Of a stretch of DNA of 64,000 nt, positions 46,468 through 55,500 are shown in pieces. The stretch lies in NCBI GenBank assembly GCA_949752735.1, contig OX457046.1:29396677-29460676 (forward strand). The letters are read 5' to 3'. The stretch comes from Lumbricus terrestris (Eukaryota > Annelida > Clitellata > Crassiclitellata > Lumbricidae). Both the position numbers and the translations under genes were made by a program. Positions within the stretch are counted from its first letter, which is position 1, and every line of letters starts with the position of its first letter. The notes under the pieces are model-generated. The model had not been told where the DNA came from. It worked only from the letters and a program-made list of their open reading frames with translations, and made no database searches.

Positions 46468-46570
46468 TGCTCATGCGCTTCGGCGTGAAGCCACGATTCA
46501 GTGTCCGCGCTGTAGTCGGGAGCGCTTCTGAGTAGCAACTTGAAGGGGCGCTATAACAAGTGCACATACA
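46468..46570 (+). mobile_element. SINE family A, 5'-truncated (plus), inverted partner
   Basis: TGCTCATGCGCTTCGGCGTG, GTAGTCGGGAGCGCTTCTGAGTAG, GAAGGGGCGCTATAACAAG. Tail-outward partner of the copy at 46245-46440. Confidence 0.82.
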
Positions 46571-46771
46571 TTTGCAGAGTGGTTCTCGCAGCAGAACTAT
46601 TGAGAAACACACTCAGTATGACAGGCCGGTGAAGAGGGAAAGGTCTTGGCAGCGAAGAGACCTTGACGATTCCTCCAGAACCCTGCTACGAGTTGCAGGA
46701 GGAAGGTCATCCCACAGTGAGGGACCCACAACAGCGATAGCCCGATGCTGGTTTAAAAATAAAATCAGTAA

Positions 46772-46777
46772 GCTTAC
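46772..46777 (-). promoter_or_regulatory. Splice donor of PLCL exon 1
   Basis: GTAAGC directly after AATG on the minus strand. The open frame continues past it without further similarity, supporting a real exon end here. Confidence 0.7.
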
Positions 46778-47030
46778 CATTGACCACCGTTCTTTCCCCT
46801 GGCATAGAGCTGAACGACACGGTCTTCTTACGTCGGTTGCGCCGACTGCTGTCTTTGATCAAGCTGCTTTTGCGAGGCATGACCTGCTCCAGCGTCGAAC
46901 CATATTCCGGGTGCAGAAAGCTGTTGCTGTCCCTACTGCTGTCCTCGTCTCCGTTCGCAAATACTTCTTCGTCCGGCTGAGATTCGGAATTAGCATCGCG
47001 CAAACAATCCAACACCTCTTCGTCGGCCAT
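46778..47030 (-). CDS. PLCL: PLCL/PRIP homologue, first coding exon (partial gene)
   Basis: The ATG at 47028-47030 (minus) has a good context (A at -3, G at +4). The exon encodes 84 residues plus one base and ends at a consensus donor (GTAAGC at 46772-46777), phase 1. The N-terminal half is acidic. From about residue 52 comes PRKSSLIKDSS and then RRKKTVSFSSMPGER (66-80). The pair RxSSxIKD...KKTVSFSSMP matches what I know of the N-terminus of vertebrate PLCL1/PLCL2, phospholipase C-related proteins that lack lipase activity and act as IP3-binding and phosphatase/GABA-A-receptor-trafficking scaffolds. KTVSF (69-73) fits the RVxF-type PP1-docking motif, consistent with PP1 binding by this family. 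The PH, EF-hand, X/Y and C2 domains should lie in downstream exons, none of which I find in 1-46777. The family is recognised from this short motif only. Confidence 0.75.
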
Positions 47031-47814
47031 AATTGAGCCGAACACAACCACGGATTACATATTTATATGCAGCACATGCTCGCAGCAAACGTGCACCGTC
47101 CGTGAAGCGCCGCTCGTTGACCGACAGAATCCTATCGCGAAGCTCTCACAACAAAACAATAAAAATCATTCTTAAATCCACGTCTCATACGTCTTTTTAT
47201 CCTTTTACAATTTTCGCCAGCAACAAATTTAGTTTGAATGTTGTAGCGCAGTATCAAACATGAACGCACCCAATTTCCTGCGCTAAGCTATATGACGTCA
47301 TTCGCCTCGTGTTGAATCTCCTTAAATATAGCAGCGTTGTGGACGACCAGCTTCAACAGCACGCACAATATCGGCAAGTCAGAAAGCAGCCCATCGCGGT
47401 CAAACGCCGCATAATGAAGTAAATCTTGTGGACATGCCTTTGGCTGTGCTTTTGACACCGACCCGATTAGATGGCCACTCGGGGCTGCGTCGGCCAAGCG
47501 CCGAAGGATAATGAGAACATGAACGACCTAAATCACGCTAAATAGTTTATTGCCTACTATAATCCATGGCTTATTTAGCGTTTAAACGGCTAAGAAAGCG
47601 AAGAAATGGAGGTTACTGCGGTGCTGCCCATATGGGCTTACAGTTCAAGCTGGCGTGCGCCATGTAGGCCTATACGCGACGTCGATTTATTGATTTTTTG
47701 ACACTCGATCATAATCTTTAGGTTTAAAATTTACGGCTATATGCAGATGGGTCTGTACTTGAAAAATAAATCCCACATGGTTTCATTTTTCGGTGGTTAA
47801 AGGGCCGAGACACT
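47031..47814 (-). promoter_or_regulatory. PLCL 5' UTR / promoter region
   Basis: Upstream of the PLCL start and comparatively GC- and CpG-rich up to about 47500, unlike the repeat-dense region to the left. It has no clear TATA box. A 70-codon minus frame (47288-47497) lies here but shows no known domain, so I treat it as chance or leader sequence. The transcription start is not defined by sequence. Confidence 0.45.
47293..47300. promoter_or_regulatory. Palindromic CRE (TGACGTCA)
   Basis: Perfect full CRE about 265 bp upstream of the PLCL start codon, a CREB/ATF-type binding site. Position fits a promoter-proximal element. Function is inferred only. Confidence 0.5.
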
Positions 47815-47967
47815 CATGGGCGGAGTTTGGTTTCAGTTCTTGGAGGGGCTAAAACCTTCTTGGGGGCTAAGCCCTGGAAAAGATAACATTTACACGGTAA
47901 AAAAATGAATTTGGGTCTTCTTGGAGGGGCTTGGTCCCCCCCCAGCCCCTGATAAACTCCGCCCATG
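47815..47967. mobile_element. hAT-type MITE, 153 bp, TSD GAGACACT
   Basis: 14-bp perfect terminal inverted repeat CATGGGCGGAGTTT. Exact duplications GAGACACT lie at 47807-47814 and 47968-47975. It is related in style (GGGGCTAAGCCC interior) to the element at 48916-49122. Confidence 0.9.
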
Positions 47968-48260
47968 GAGACACTGAAAGTGTTTCGTGTCGCAATTGTA
48001 AACTGAGTAGGCTACTACTATAACTCACAATTTTAACAGAGCTAGCCTATAGCCTAGGCTTAGATCTACTCAAAAGCAAAGCGTAAGGCACATGTTTATT
48101 TACGAGCACTATAGGCCTACGATAAAGTCTGTCGCATTTCGTCGACTTGAATCCATCGAATTGAGTGGCTGCAGCATGCATGGGTTACTGAGTTGGATTA
48201 TTGGATAGGCCTAATACTTATTTATTTCTCGCATTATTTTGATGTAAGCGTAGGTTAGTG

Positions 48261-48359
48261 CTCATTCAAGCTCACAGGCGCTCCCGACTGCAGCGCGGAC
48301 ACCAAATCGAAGTTTCACGCCGAAGCGAACGAGCAATTGTGAGTGAAGGACATTTGCCA
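48261..48359 (-). mobile_element. SINE family A tail fragment (minus)
   Basis: CTCACAGGCGCTCCCGACTGCAGCG, AGTTTCACGCCGAAGC, GAGCAATTGTGAGTGAAGGA. Head lost. Confidence 0.7.
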
Positions 48360-48915
48360 CTGAAACGCGATGCTCTCGAACCCCTGATTGCCTTCGCGTT
48401 TCTTTGTATAGCGGTATAGCCTACACTCTGCTCAATACGTAGGCCTACAGGACTAGCATATGTTATACGCTAGGCCGACTGCATTCTCAACTCAAGACCT
48501 TGCTTTCCCCCAAATTGCTCATTATAACTAACCATAGCCTTGTCTGCCTAGTTCTCTGTCTTGACAGACTGGATGTCTGAGTTTGAAGCTTCATCGGTTG
48601 ATGCATTGGTGAGGTTTTGATGTAAGGCGCTATATAAATCTTCATTTACACGCATATAATATATATATATATATATATGGCTACATATATACATGATTTG
48701 CACAATAGACATCGGAGCGGGTGGAGCTACTGTAATCGTGATCTCCAAATTTCTAAAGCGCCACTCGAAAGCCAGGGACAGGGCACCAGCTTATTCACGA
48801 GCGCTGTGTCTAGTCAGAAGTGTTGTCCAAAAGAGTAGATCGAAGAAGGTCGATCGTAGTCCAAACAAATTAATAATCAACGAATAGGAAATAATGATGA
48901 TCGCGATGTCAACAG
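48360..48915. other. Intergenic stretch, LINE-tail relic only
   Basis: GTAAGGCGCTATATAAATC (48622-48640) is a lone LINE/SINE tail relic, followed by (TA)n at 48657-48678. Nothing else recognised. Confidence 0.4.
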
Positions 48916-49122
48916 CAGTGGCGGCGCCAGAATTTCATTTAGGTTTTTTGGGGGGGCTGAATCCTCGTGGAGGAAATTTTCCATTTTCATCCGTCAAAAC
49001 TTCTGACGACCTTTTTTAGTCGTTTGGTCGAAACCTCATGGATGTATTTAAATTTTTAAGGGGGCTTAGCTCCCGGATGACCTTTGGGGGCTTGGCCCCT
49101 AGGCCCCCCGTCGCCGCCACTG
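48916..49122. mobile_element. hAT-type MITE, 207 bp, TSD GTCAACAG
   Basis: 11-bp perfect terminal inverted repeat CAGTGGCGGCG. Exact duplications GTCAACAG lie at 48908-48915 and 49123-49130. Confidence 0.92.
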
Positions 49123-49198
49123 GTCAACAGTAGGCTACAGTTTGAATTAATCGCTGAGTTAAATGCACAGTGCAGTGAGTGCACCTATATAACTGCAA

Positions 49199-49201
<3 letters not shown>

Positions 49202-49275
<74 letters not shown>
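49202..49275. repeat. (TA)n microsatellite
   Basis: Uninterrupted 37 TA dinucleotides immediately before the LINE 3' end. Confidence 0.95.
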
Positions 49276-49279
<4 letters not shown>

Positions 49280-49480
49280 TCGAGCCTTTTCTGTGGTTGG
49301 ACCAGTGGTCTGGAATGGCCTTCCTTTTGAGCTACGCCTACACCCTGGGACTCTACCAGGATCCTTCCTTACTAAATTTAAAACTATTCTTTTTGGGCGC
49401 GCTGGAGTCGGAAGCGCCTCTGAGTAGTGTTTCTTGAAGAAGCGCTATATAAATGTCCGAATGAATGAATGAATGAATAT
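49276..49480 (+). mobile_element. CR1/L2-group LINE 3' end, best copy
   Basis: An open frame reads NRAFSVVGPVVWNGLPFEL, LHPGTLPGSFLTKFKTILFG, then GVGSASE and a stop at 49425-49427, the standard C-terminus of CR1/L2/jockey-group ORF2 (GPxxWNxLP ... FKTxLF). The 3' UTR is only about 30 bp (TTCTTGAAGAAGCGCTATATAAATG) plus an (AATG)n tail. The stretch from AGTCGG through the stop codon to TATATAAATG is nearly the same as the tail of SINE family A. It is strongly 5'-truncated, starting at the TA repeat. Confidence 0.8.
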
Positions 49481-50301
49481 GTGTATATATATGTATGCAT
49501 ATATATATACATATATAGGCCTATTATCTATTCTCTTGAATTTTCCGACGTCTCTGCTTGTATACAAGGTCGCATACATGCAGATCAGATAAAATAGCCT
49601 AATGCTCATACTATTCTGCATTATTTTGCTTAAATCGTGCGAATCAGAGTATCGCATTTACACCAAGCCCTCTATCTGCATTAATCGACCAAGTAGACCT
49701 AACACCCATAATAGGTTGTCTTCATGGAATACAATGAACGTGTAGAACATTGTATTCTATGAAAGCCATATAAGCCTCTAATAATGGACTTTCCTGCATG
49801 TTTATTAATGCAATGCAAAGCGTATTCTGTGGTCCATTCGAATGGGACACCCAGTTGGAGTATACGCCCCCAAATTATTGAACCGACGTTTCTCCTAACT
49901 ATCTAATACATGTATTTTACATGTACTTGGCACCTGTAAGACCTCATTTCGTCATGCCCTTACTTCTTAGTTCAGACTCTGGATCTGCGCTTAAATAGGC
50001 CTATACTTCTACCAACTGATTATAGTTAATTGGCCTATAACAGAGACTGAATAAACGGTTAAAATTTGCAACGTCCGCTATTATAGTCGATGTGAGCGGG
50101 CTTCTGCACAGGCCCTATGGGAATAAACTCAATCGTTTCTCTAACCCAGGGTCGTTTTTGTTCTGTTTGTTAAATTTCTAACGACGAGCTGCATTGTTTT
50201 CCACCGGCCACCAGAGGTCAACGATTCTAGATTTTTTATTATTGTTGTCTATATAGCTCCAGTGCTGCGCTTCCATTGGCAAATCAACCATAGCAGGAAC
50301 C
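49481..50301. promoter_or_regulatory. Upstream region of M13 peptidase gene
   Basis: No repeat family recognised in 49560-50290. Presumed promoter and 5' UTR of the downstream gene. A TATATAG near 50251 and an inverted CCAAT (ATTGG near 50275) are too close to the ATG to be a confident promoter. Confidence 0.35.
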
Positions 50302-50979
50302 ATGGATGACTTACAGCGCATCATTCCGGACAAGTTCCAGCAGCTGGGAAACCGGAAGCTCCTGCTGGTCCAGGGTATCATCATCCTCGTCCTTGTGGCA
50401 CTCGTCGTCATCCTCCTGGCTGTCCTCGGTTCCAAGCACGCAGACGGATCACTGGGGCACCCAAGCTCGGATCGACTGGTCAGTCAAGACGCGACATGTG
50501 TCACTCCGGATTGTCTCCACATGGCCGGGTTCCTGGCGGACAACATGGACGCGTCCGTCGATCCATGTGAAGACTTCCACAGTTTCGCTTGTGGTGGATA
50601 CCGTAATCGACACCACCTGGCTCCAGATGAGGACGAGGTAACGATGATCCAGTGTATAACCGAAGAGGTCGATGAAAGACTGAGAGAGATGATCGAGAAT
50701 CCGACCGGTGGGGGTCCGAGAACTCCCTCGGAGGGAAAGCTCCGGGATTTCTTCCTTAGCTGTGTCCACGACTACGGGAGGATGAGGGAGGGAGGGCGGG
50801 TCCTCGTCAACCTGATTCGGGAGAAACTCGGCGGATGGTACGTCCTCAATCCGGACGGCTGGAATCAGGATTGGAATGTGCAGGAGGCGATGGCTCGCGT
50901 TCAGGGTGAACTCCTTGTCAACGTTTTCTTCGAGGCCTACATGGAGCGGGACGCTGCGACTAATCGAAATATGCTGGCA
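50302..50979 (+). CDS. M13 family (neprilysin/ECE-like) metallopeptidase, exon 1
   Basis: The ATG at 50302 has a strong context (ACC before, G after). The exon encodes 226 residues: a 19-residue cytoplasmic tail, a signal anchor at about 20-43 (very hydrophobic, no cleavage site evident), then the extracellular start. C66 and C71 precede an AGFLADNMDASVDPCEDFHS block and CGGY (C89, C97), the diagnostic N-terminal signature of M13 zinc endopeptidases (neprilysin, ECE, Kell), whose type II topology matches. It ends at donor GTAAGT (50980-50985) in phase 0 after NRNMLA. The zinc-binding HExxH and ExxxD motifs, expected about 400-450 residues further on, are beyond the visible exons. Membrane M13 enzymes clip small extracellular peptides. 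The specific substrate cannot be told, and some invertebrate members are inactive. Confidence 0.88.
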
Positions 50980-51002
50980 GTAAGTTAATTGCAGTTTCAC
51001 TT

Positions 51003-51300
51003 GTAGTGTTGTATTGTAGTGTTGTATTGTATTGCTGTATTGTATTGTTGTATTGTATTGTTGTATTGTTTTGTTGTATTGCATTGTTGTAGGCCCTATT
51101 GTATTGTTATATTGTATTGTTGTATTGTATTGTTGTATTGTATTGTATTGTTGTATGCATTGTTGTAGGCCCTATTGTATTGTTATATTGTATTGTTGTA
51201 TTGTATTGTTGTATTGTATTGTATTGTTGTATTGTATTGTGTTGTTGTATTGTATTGTTGTATTGTATTGTATTGTTGTAATGTATTGTTTATTGTATTG
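51003..51300. repeat. (TTGTA)n pentanucleotide satellite
   Basis: TATTG/TTGTA units with two copies of the interruption TAGGCCCTATTG. Tyr/Cys/Ile/Val frames are artefacts. Confidence 0.93.
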
Positions 51301-51390
51301 TTGCATTAAATTTGTCGATGTATGTATGACAGGTTTCCTAGAAAAAACTAAATTAGGTCTGTTCAATGGCACTTACGCAATAAGATCCTA
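51301..51390 (+). repeat. Intronic duplicated segment, copy 1
   Basis: GTTGCATTAAATTTGTCGATG..., CAGGTTTCC.AGAAAAA, AATTAGGT, GTTCAATGGCACTTACGC and ATAAGAT match 59606-59710, on the other side of exon 2 and the retrotransposon. Confidence 0.85.
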
Positions 51391-51504
51391 GAGAAAAACT
51401 TCTTCTGAGGCGATTCTTCTTTTAGAGATTTCATTTAAAATCGGAGATTAAAATCTTTTCTGATGTTTATTAGCTAGGCATACATTGAATGTATCCGGTT
51501 AGAG

Positions 51505-51522
51505 TAAGTAAGTAAGTAAATT

Positions 51523-51556
<34 letters not shown>

Positions 51557-51558
51557 GA
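51505..51558. repeat. (AAGT)n microsatellite
   Basis: About 13 AAGT units. Confidence 0.9.
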
Positions 51559-51886
51559 TAGAAGTAAGTATGAAGCTGAATCTTAGCTATAATTGTGAGA
51601 CCTTATAACTATAGCTAGAAAATAGACAACTTTTAATTTAGAATTTGAATTAGCATGAAAAATAGCAAACTTCTGACTCGCAATTAATTGGAATTAGAAT
51701 TAGCCACAAAGCTCATTAATTAGCTAATTAATTAGTTTCTATTAAAAATAGTTTACTCATCACTGTAAAGGCTTACGAGCACACTTCATAGGTTATAGCG
51801 TTTCGACAACAAGAAGTTTAAAATTTGAAGTTTATTCAGATGTCGGACTGCGTTTCCCCTCACACGGCCAAACCATCAATTATCTA

Positions 51887-52481
51887 TGTCAGGTTCCACA
51901 ATCACTGACGATTTCTCTGTTCTCTTCTTACTGTTCTGTAGCGCAGCCTAGCCCTAACCTATTCCCTGTATGACGGTATCTAAGGCTAGTGTATAAGTTT
52001 CTAAAGTTCTTAACTTGTTCACTTACAACCAAGATCTGTTTCTTGTATTTTCTTCTCCGTTTTAATATTCGCAAATAACACAACAATGCATCAACGACGA
52101 CAAGCGATTCAATTCTGTGACAGCAACGCAACCTTAATATCTTACTCTCTCTAAAGTTTTCAACACACACTCCACTGTTCTCTAAAACGTCTTACACTAC
52201 TAGCACTCCTTCAACAACTTATCTCACTGTCTGGGCGTACACTCTTCCCCCTGCCGCTCTGTCCTTCTCTCTGCCTCTCTCCGTCTGTCTGTCTGTCTGT
52301 CTGTCTGTTTCTCTCTCGCGCGCTCTCCGGCGACGGTCGGCCGAGCCGCGCCAACTTTCCCGCCAGTCTGCCACCTGCAAGTCTGTCTGTTCGTACGCTT
52401 AACAATTAGCTGACCTTGAGCTGGTCTATTCGTACGCTCACCCCTTAGCTGACCACATACACTATACAAAATTAGCTCACA
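51887..52481 (-). repeat. 3' LTR of the Gmr1-like element
   Basis: 595 bp. On the element's strand it begins TGTGAGCTAATTTTG and ends GGAACCTGACA. It contains a CTGT/GACA microsatellite (about 52288-52310). No difference from 58561-59155 was seen. Confidence 0.95.
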
Positions 52482-52484
52482 TTA

Positions 52485-52501
52485 CCTCCCTCCTTTCTTT
52501 T
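52485..52501 (-). promoter_or_regulatory. Polypurine tract
   Basis: AAAAGAAAGGAGGGAGG on the element's strand, three bases from the 3' LTR. Primes plus-strand DNA synthesis in LTR elements. Confidence 0.85.
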
Positions 52502-52594
52502 AAAGAGAGCTAATTATCTATAAAAATTAGCGAACGTATCTTAACTAAACAATGCAAATAGTCCATAACATAATACATCATAAAATATCTTACA

Positions 52595-55500
52595 CTACAA
52601 TCTAGACAGACAATCGGCTACTACATTCAATTTACCTTTCTTATAGTTCAATAGAATGTCAAAATTTTGCAATGATAAAGACCATCTGACTAATTTAGCA
52701 GATTTCGACATTGATTCAGTCAAATAAACTAAAGGATTATGGTCTGTAAACACATTGATTTTAGAACCAATAAGAATTTCTTTCAACTTGTTTAAAGCCC
52801 ATATGATTGCATAGGCTTCCTTCTCAATCGTCGCCCATCTCCTCTGGGTATCTGTCAGCTTCTGACTGATAAATGAAACGGGACGTTCTATCCCTTCCTC
52901 GTCCACCTGAGACAGAACAGCTCCCACAGCAAAATCACTGCTATCACAGTACAAATTAAATGGTTTCCCAACCTCAAACATATATAGAATCACATTTGAC
53001 AAGACAATCTGTTTAAGGGAATCAAAGGCTTTCTGATGTGCATCAGTCCAAACAATATTCTCAGGTACTTTCTTGCTGGTTAAGTCTGTCAATGGTTTAG
53101 CAATTTCAGCAAAATTACAAATAAACTGTCTGTAAAACCCAAAAAATCCTAAGACTTGCTTCACTTCCTTCCTGGTTTCAGGTTTCTTCAAATTAATTAA
53201 ACTGTCTATCCTGTCTGGATTCATCATCTTCTTCCCTGATCCTATAAGGTGACCGATGAACTTCACCTCACTCTTACCAAACACACATTTCTTCAAGTTC
53301 AATGTTACATTATGCAGTCTTATTTGTTTCAAAAATAACTCCAAATGTCTCAAATGAATGTCCCAATCATTAGAATGCACTGCAATGTCATCAACATAAG
53401 GTTCAGTAAAATCATGAATCGGTTGCAAAATCATATTTATCGCTTTTACAAAAGTCCGTCCAGAGTTAATCATTCCAAAAGGAACACGCGTAAATTCATA
53501 CAGTCCATTATGTGTAACAAACGCAGTCTTCCATTGGTCACTCTTTTTCACAGGACAAGTCCAATATGCGCTGCGACAGTCCATAACAGAAATGAACTTG
53601 GATTTTCCGACTTTGCTCAAGACATCGTTGACGATTGGCATAGGATATCTGCAGTTCTCAGTAAAAGAGTTAATGTATCTGTAGTCACAAGCCAATCTCA
53701 AGGATCCATCCTTCTTTTTGACAATGACAAGTGGACTTGCCATTCTGCTTGACGATGGTTGGATGATGTTTTCTTTCAGCATCTCTTGTATTTGTTTTTC
53801 CACTTCTGCTCGGTATATTAGTGGTATTCGATATGCCATGAATTCCTTTTCTCGAAAGTCTGGTCTCAGCACCACTTCGTGTTCTACTAATGTACATAGT
53901 CCAGGTTTATCTGAAAATCTGTCTGCATATCGATTCAGTACATCAAGTAATTGTTTCTGCTGTTCGCTCGTAAGATGTCCAATTTGTTCATAATCCAATT
54001 GGAGTGACTTCTGTTTTGTCTCTGAATAGTCTTCCTTCAGCGGTATTTCTACCACTGATCCAAATTCGTCATCCTCTTCCACGATCAGACCACAAGACAA
54101 TGTTCTCGTAATGAACTTCCTCATTTTGTTAGCATGAATAATCCGTCGACCGTTTTCGTTCATGTCCATCAGATACGAATATTTGGATCTTCTTTGCAAG
54201 ACCGTGCATGGACCATGCCATCGCGAGATCAATTTATTGGTTGACGTTGGATACAGCACGATGACGTTTTCTCCTGGTTCGAATTCTTTATCTTTTGCTC
54301 TTTTGTTATATTGACTGGCGTATTGTTTTTGCTTTTCTTCAGCACAGCTCTCAGCGAATGTCAAGGCCTTTTCCATGTCTGCTCTTAAATTCTTCAGGTA
54401 CTTTGCCGGTTGCACTCCAATGTTCGGTGGTAGATTTATCTCTTTGGTCCAGCTTTCTTTAAGAATGGTTAGTGGCCCTCTCGGCAACTTTCCATAGACT
54501 AGTAGATACGGTGCCACTCCGGTAGTTGCATTAGGCACTTCTCTCAATGCCCAAACTGTAAATGGAATAATTTTATGCCACTGTCTCGGATTTTCCACAA
54601 CGACATGATGAATCATCTTCTTGAACGTTTGATTCCATCTCTCCACCAATCCTGCCGCTTCTGGATGTCCTGGCGAATCGAATCGAGGACAACACCCCAT
54701 CAGTTTCAGAAATTCTCTTGTTAGACTGGCTGTAAAATTCGTCCCTCTATCACTCGTTATCACTGACGGAACTCCCACATCCATGAACAGCTTCATCAAA
54801 GCTTCGCATACAGCCTTAGCAGTCAATGATTTCATCAAGAATATTGTCGGCCATCTTGTACATGAGTCCACGATGCACAGGCAATACTTATGCCCTGCTG
54901 CTGACGTCGGTTCGATTGGTCCTACGACGTCCATGGTCATTCTTCTGAACGGCACATCCTCCCTTGGTATTGGTGTAATCGGCACTCGATCCATCACCAA
55001 ACTTCGTGCTTTCAACTGACACTTCTCACAAGACTTGCAGAATTTCACCACATCTCTACGCATTCTTGGCCACACAAAGGACAACTTGATACGTTCCCTT
55101 GTCTTCTCTTCTCCCAAGTGTCCGCCAAATACTGACTCGTGCGCCAATTCCATCACCTGAATTCTTCTTTCCTTCGGCAACACCAACTGATACACCAACT
55201 GATCCAACATTTGATGCTTCTTATACATCAACCCATTCACCACACTAAAATCTGATCCTTTGTCTTCAGCTATCCTCCACCACGACCTCAGTGACTCGTC
55301 ATTTCTCTGTTGCTCTTCAAACTTCTTCGCGTCTGCCAATTGTCTTTCATCACTCGTATTCTCGGCAAACAAATCTCTCATACTCGTGTCCATTTCACTA
55401 TCACTTCCAGAATCATCATAATCATCACGTTCACATGCAACCATCTCTTCTTCAATTTCATTGTTCCCGGATGTTACTCCTTCTTCTTCTTCTTGAACGC

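Noticed and set aside
47288..47497. 70-codon minus frame upstream of PLCL exon 1
   Set aside because: No recognisable domain or splice link. Likely leader or promoter DNA.
50302..50641. Overlapping alternative frames in M13 exon 1
   Set aside because: Shadow frames of the recognised M13 sequence on both strands.
51928..52469. Short minus frames inside the LTRs (identical in both)
   Set aside because: LTR frames without domains. Arg-rich stretches come from the CTGT repeat.
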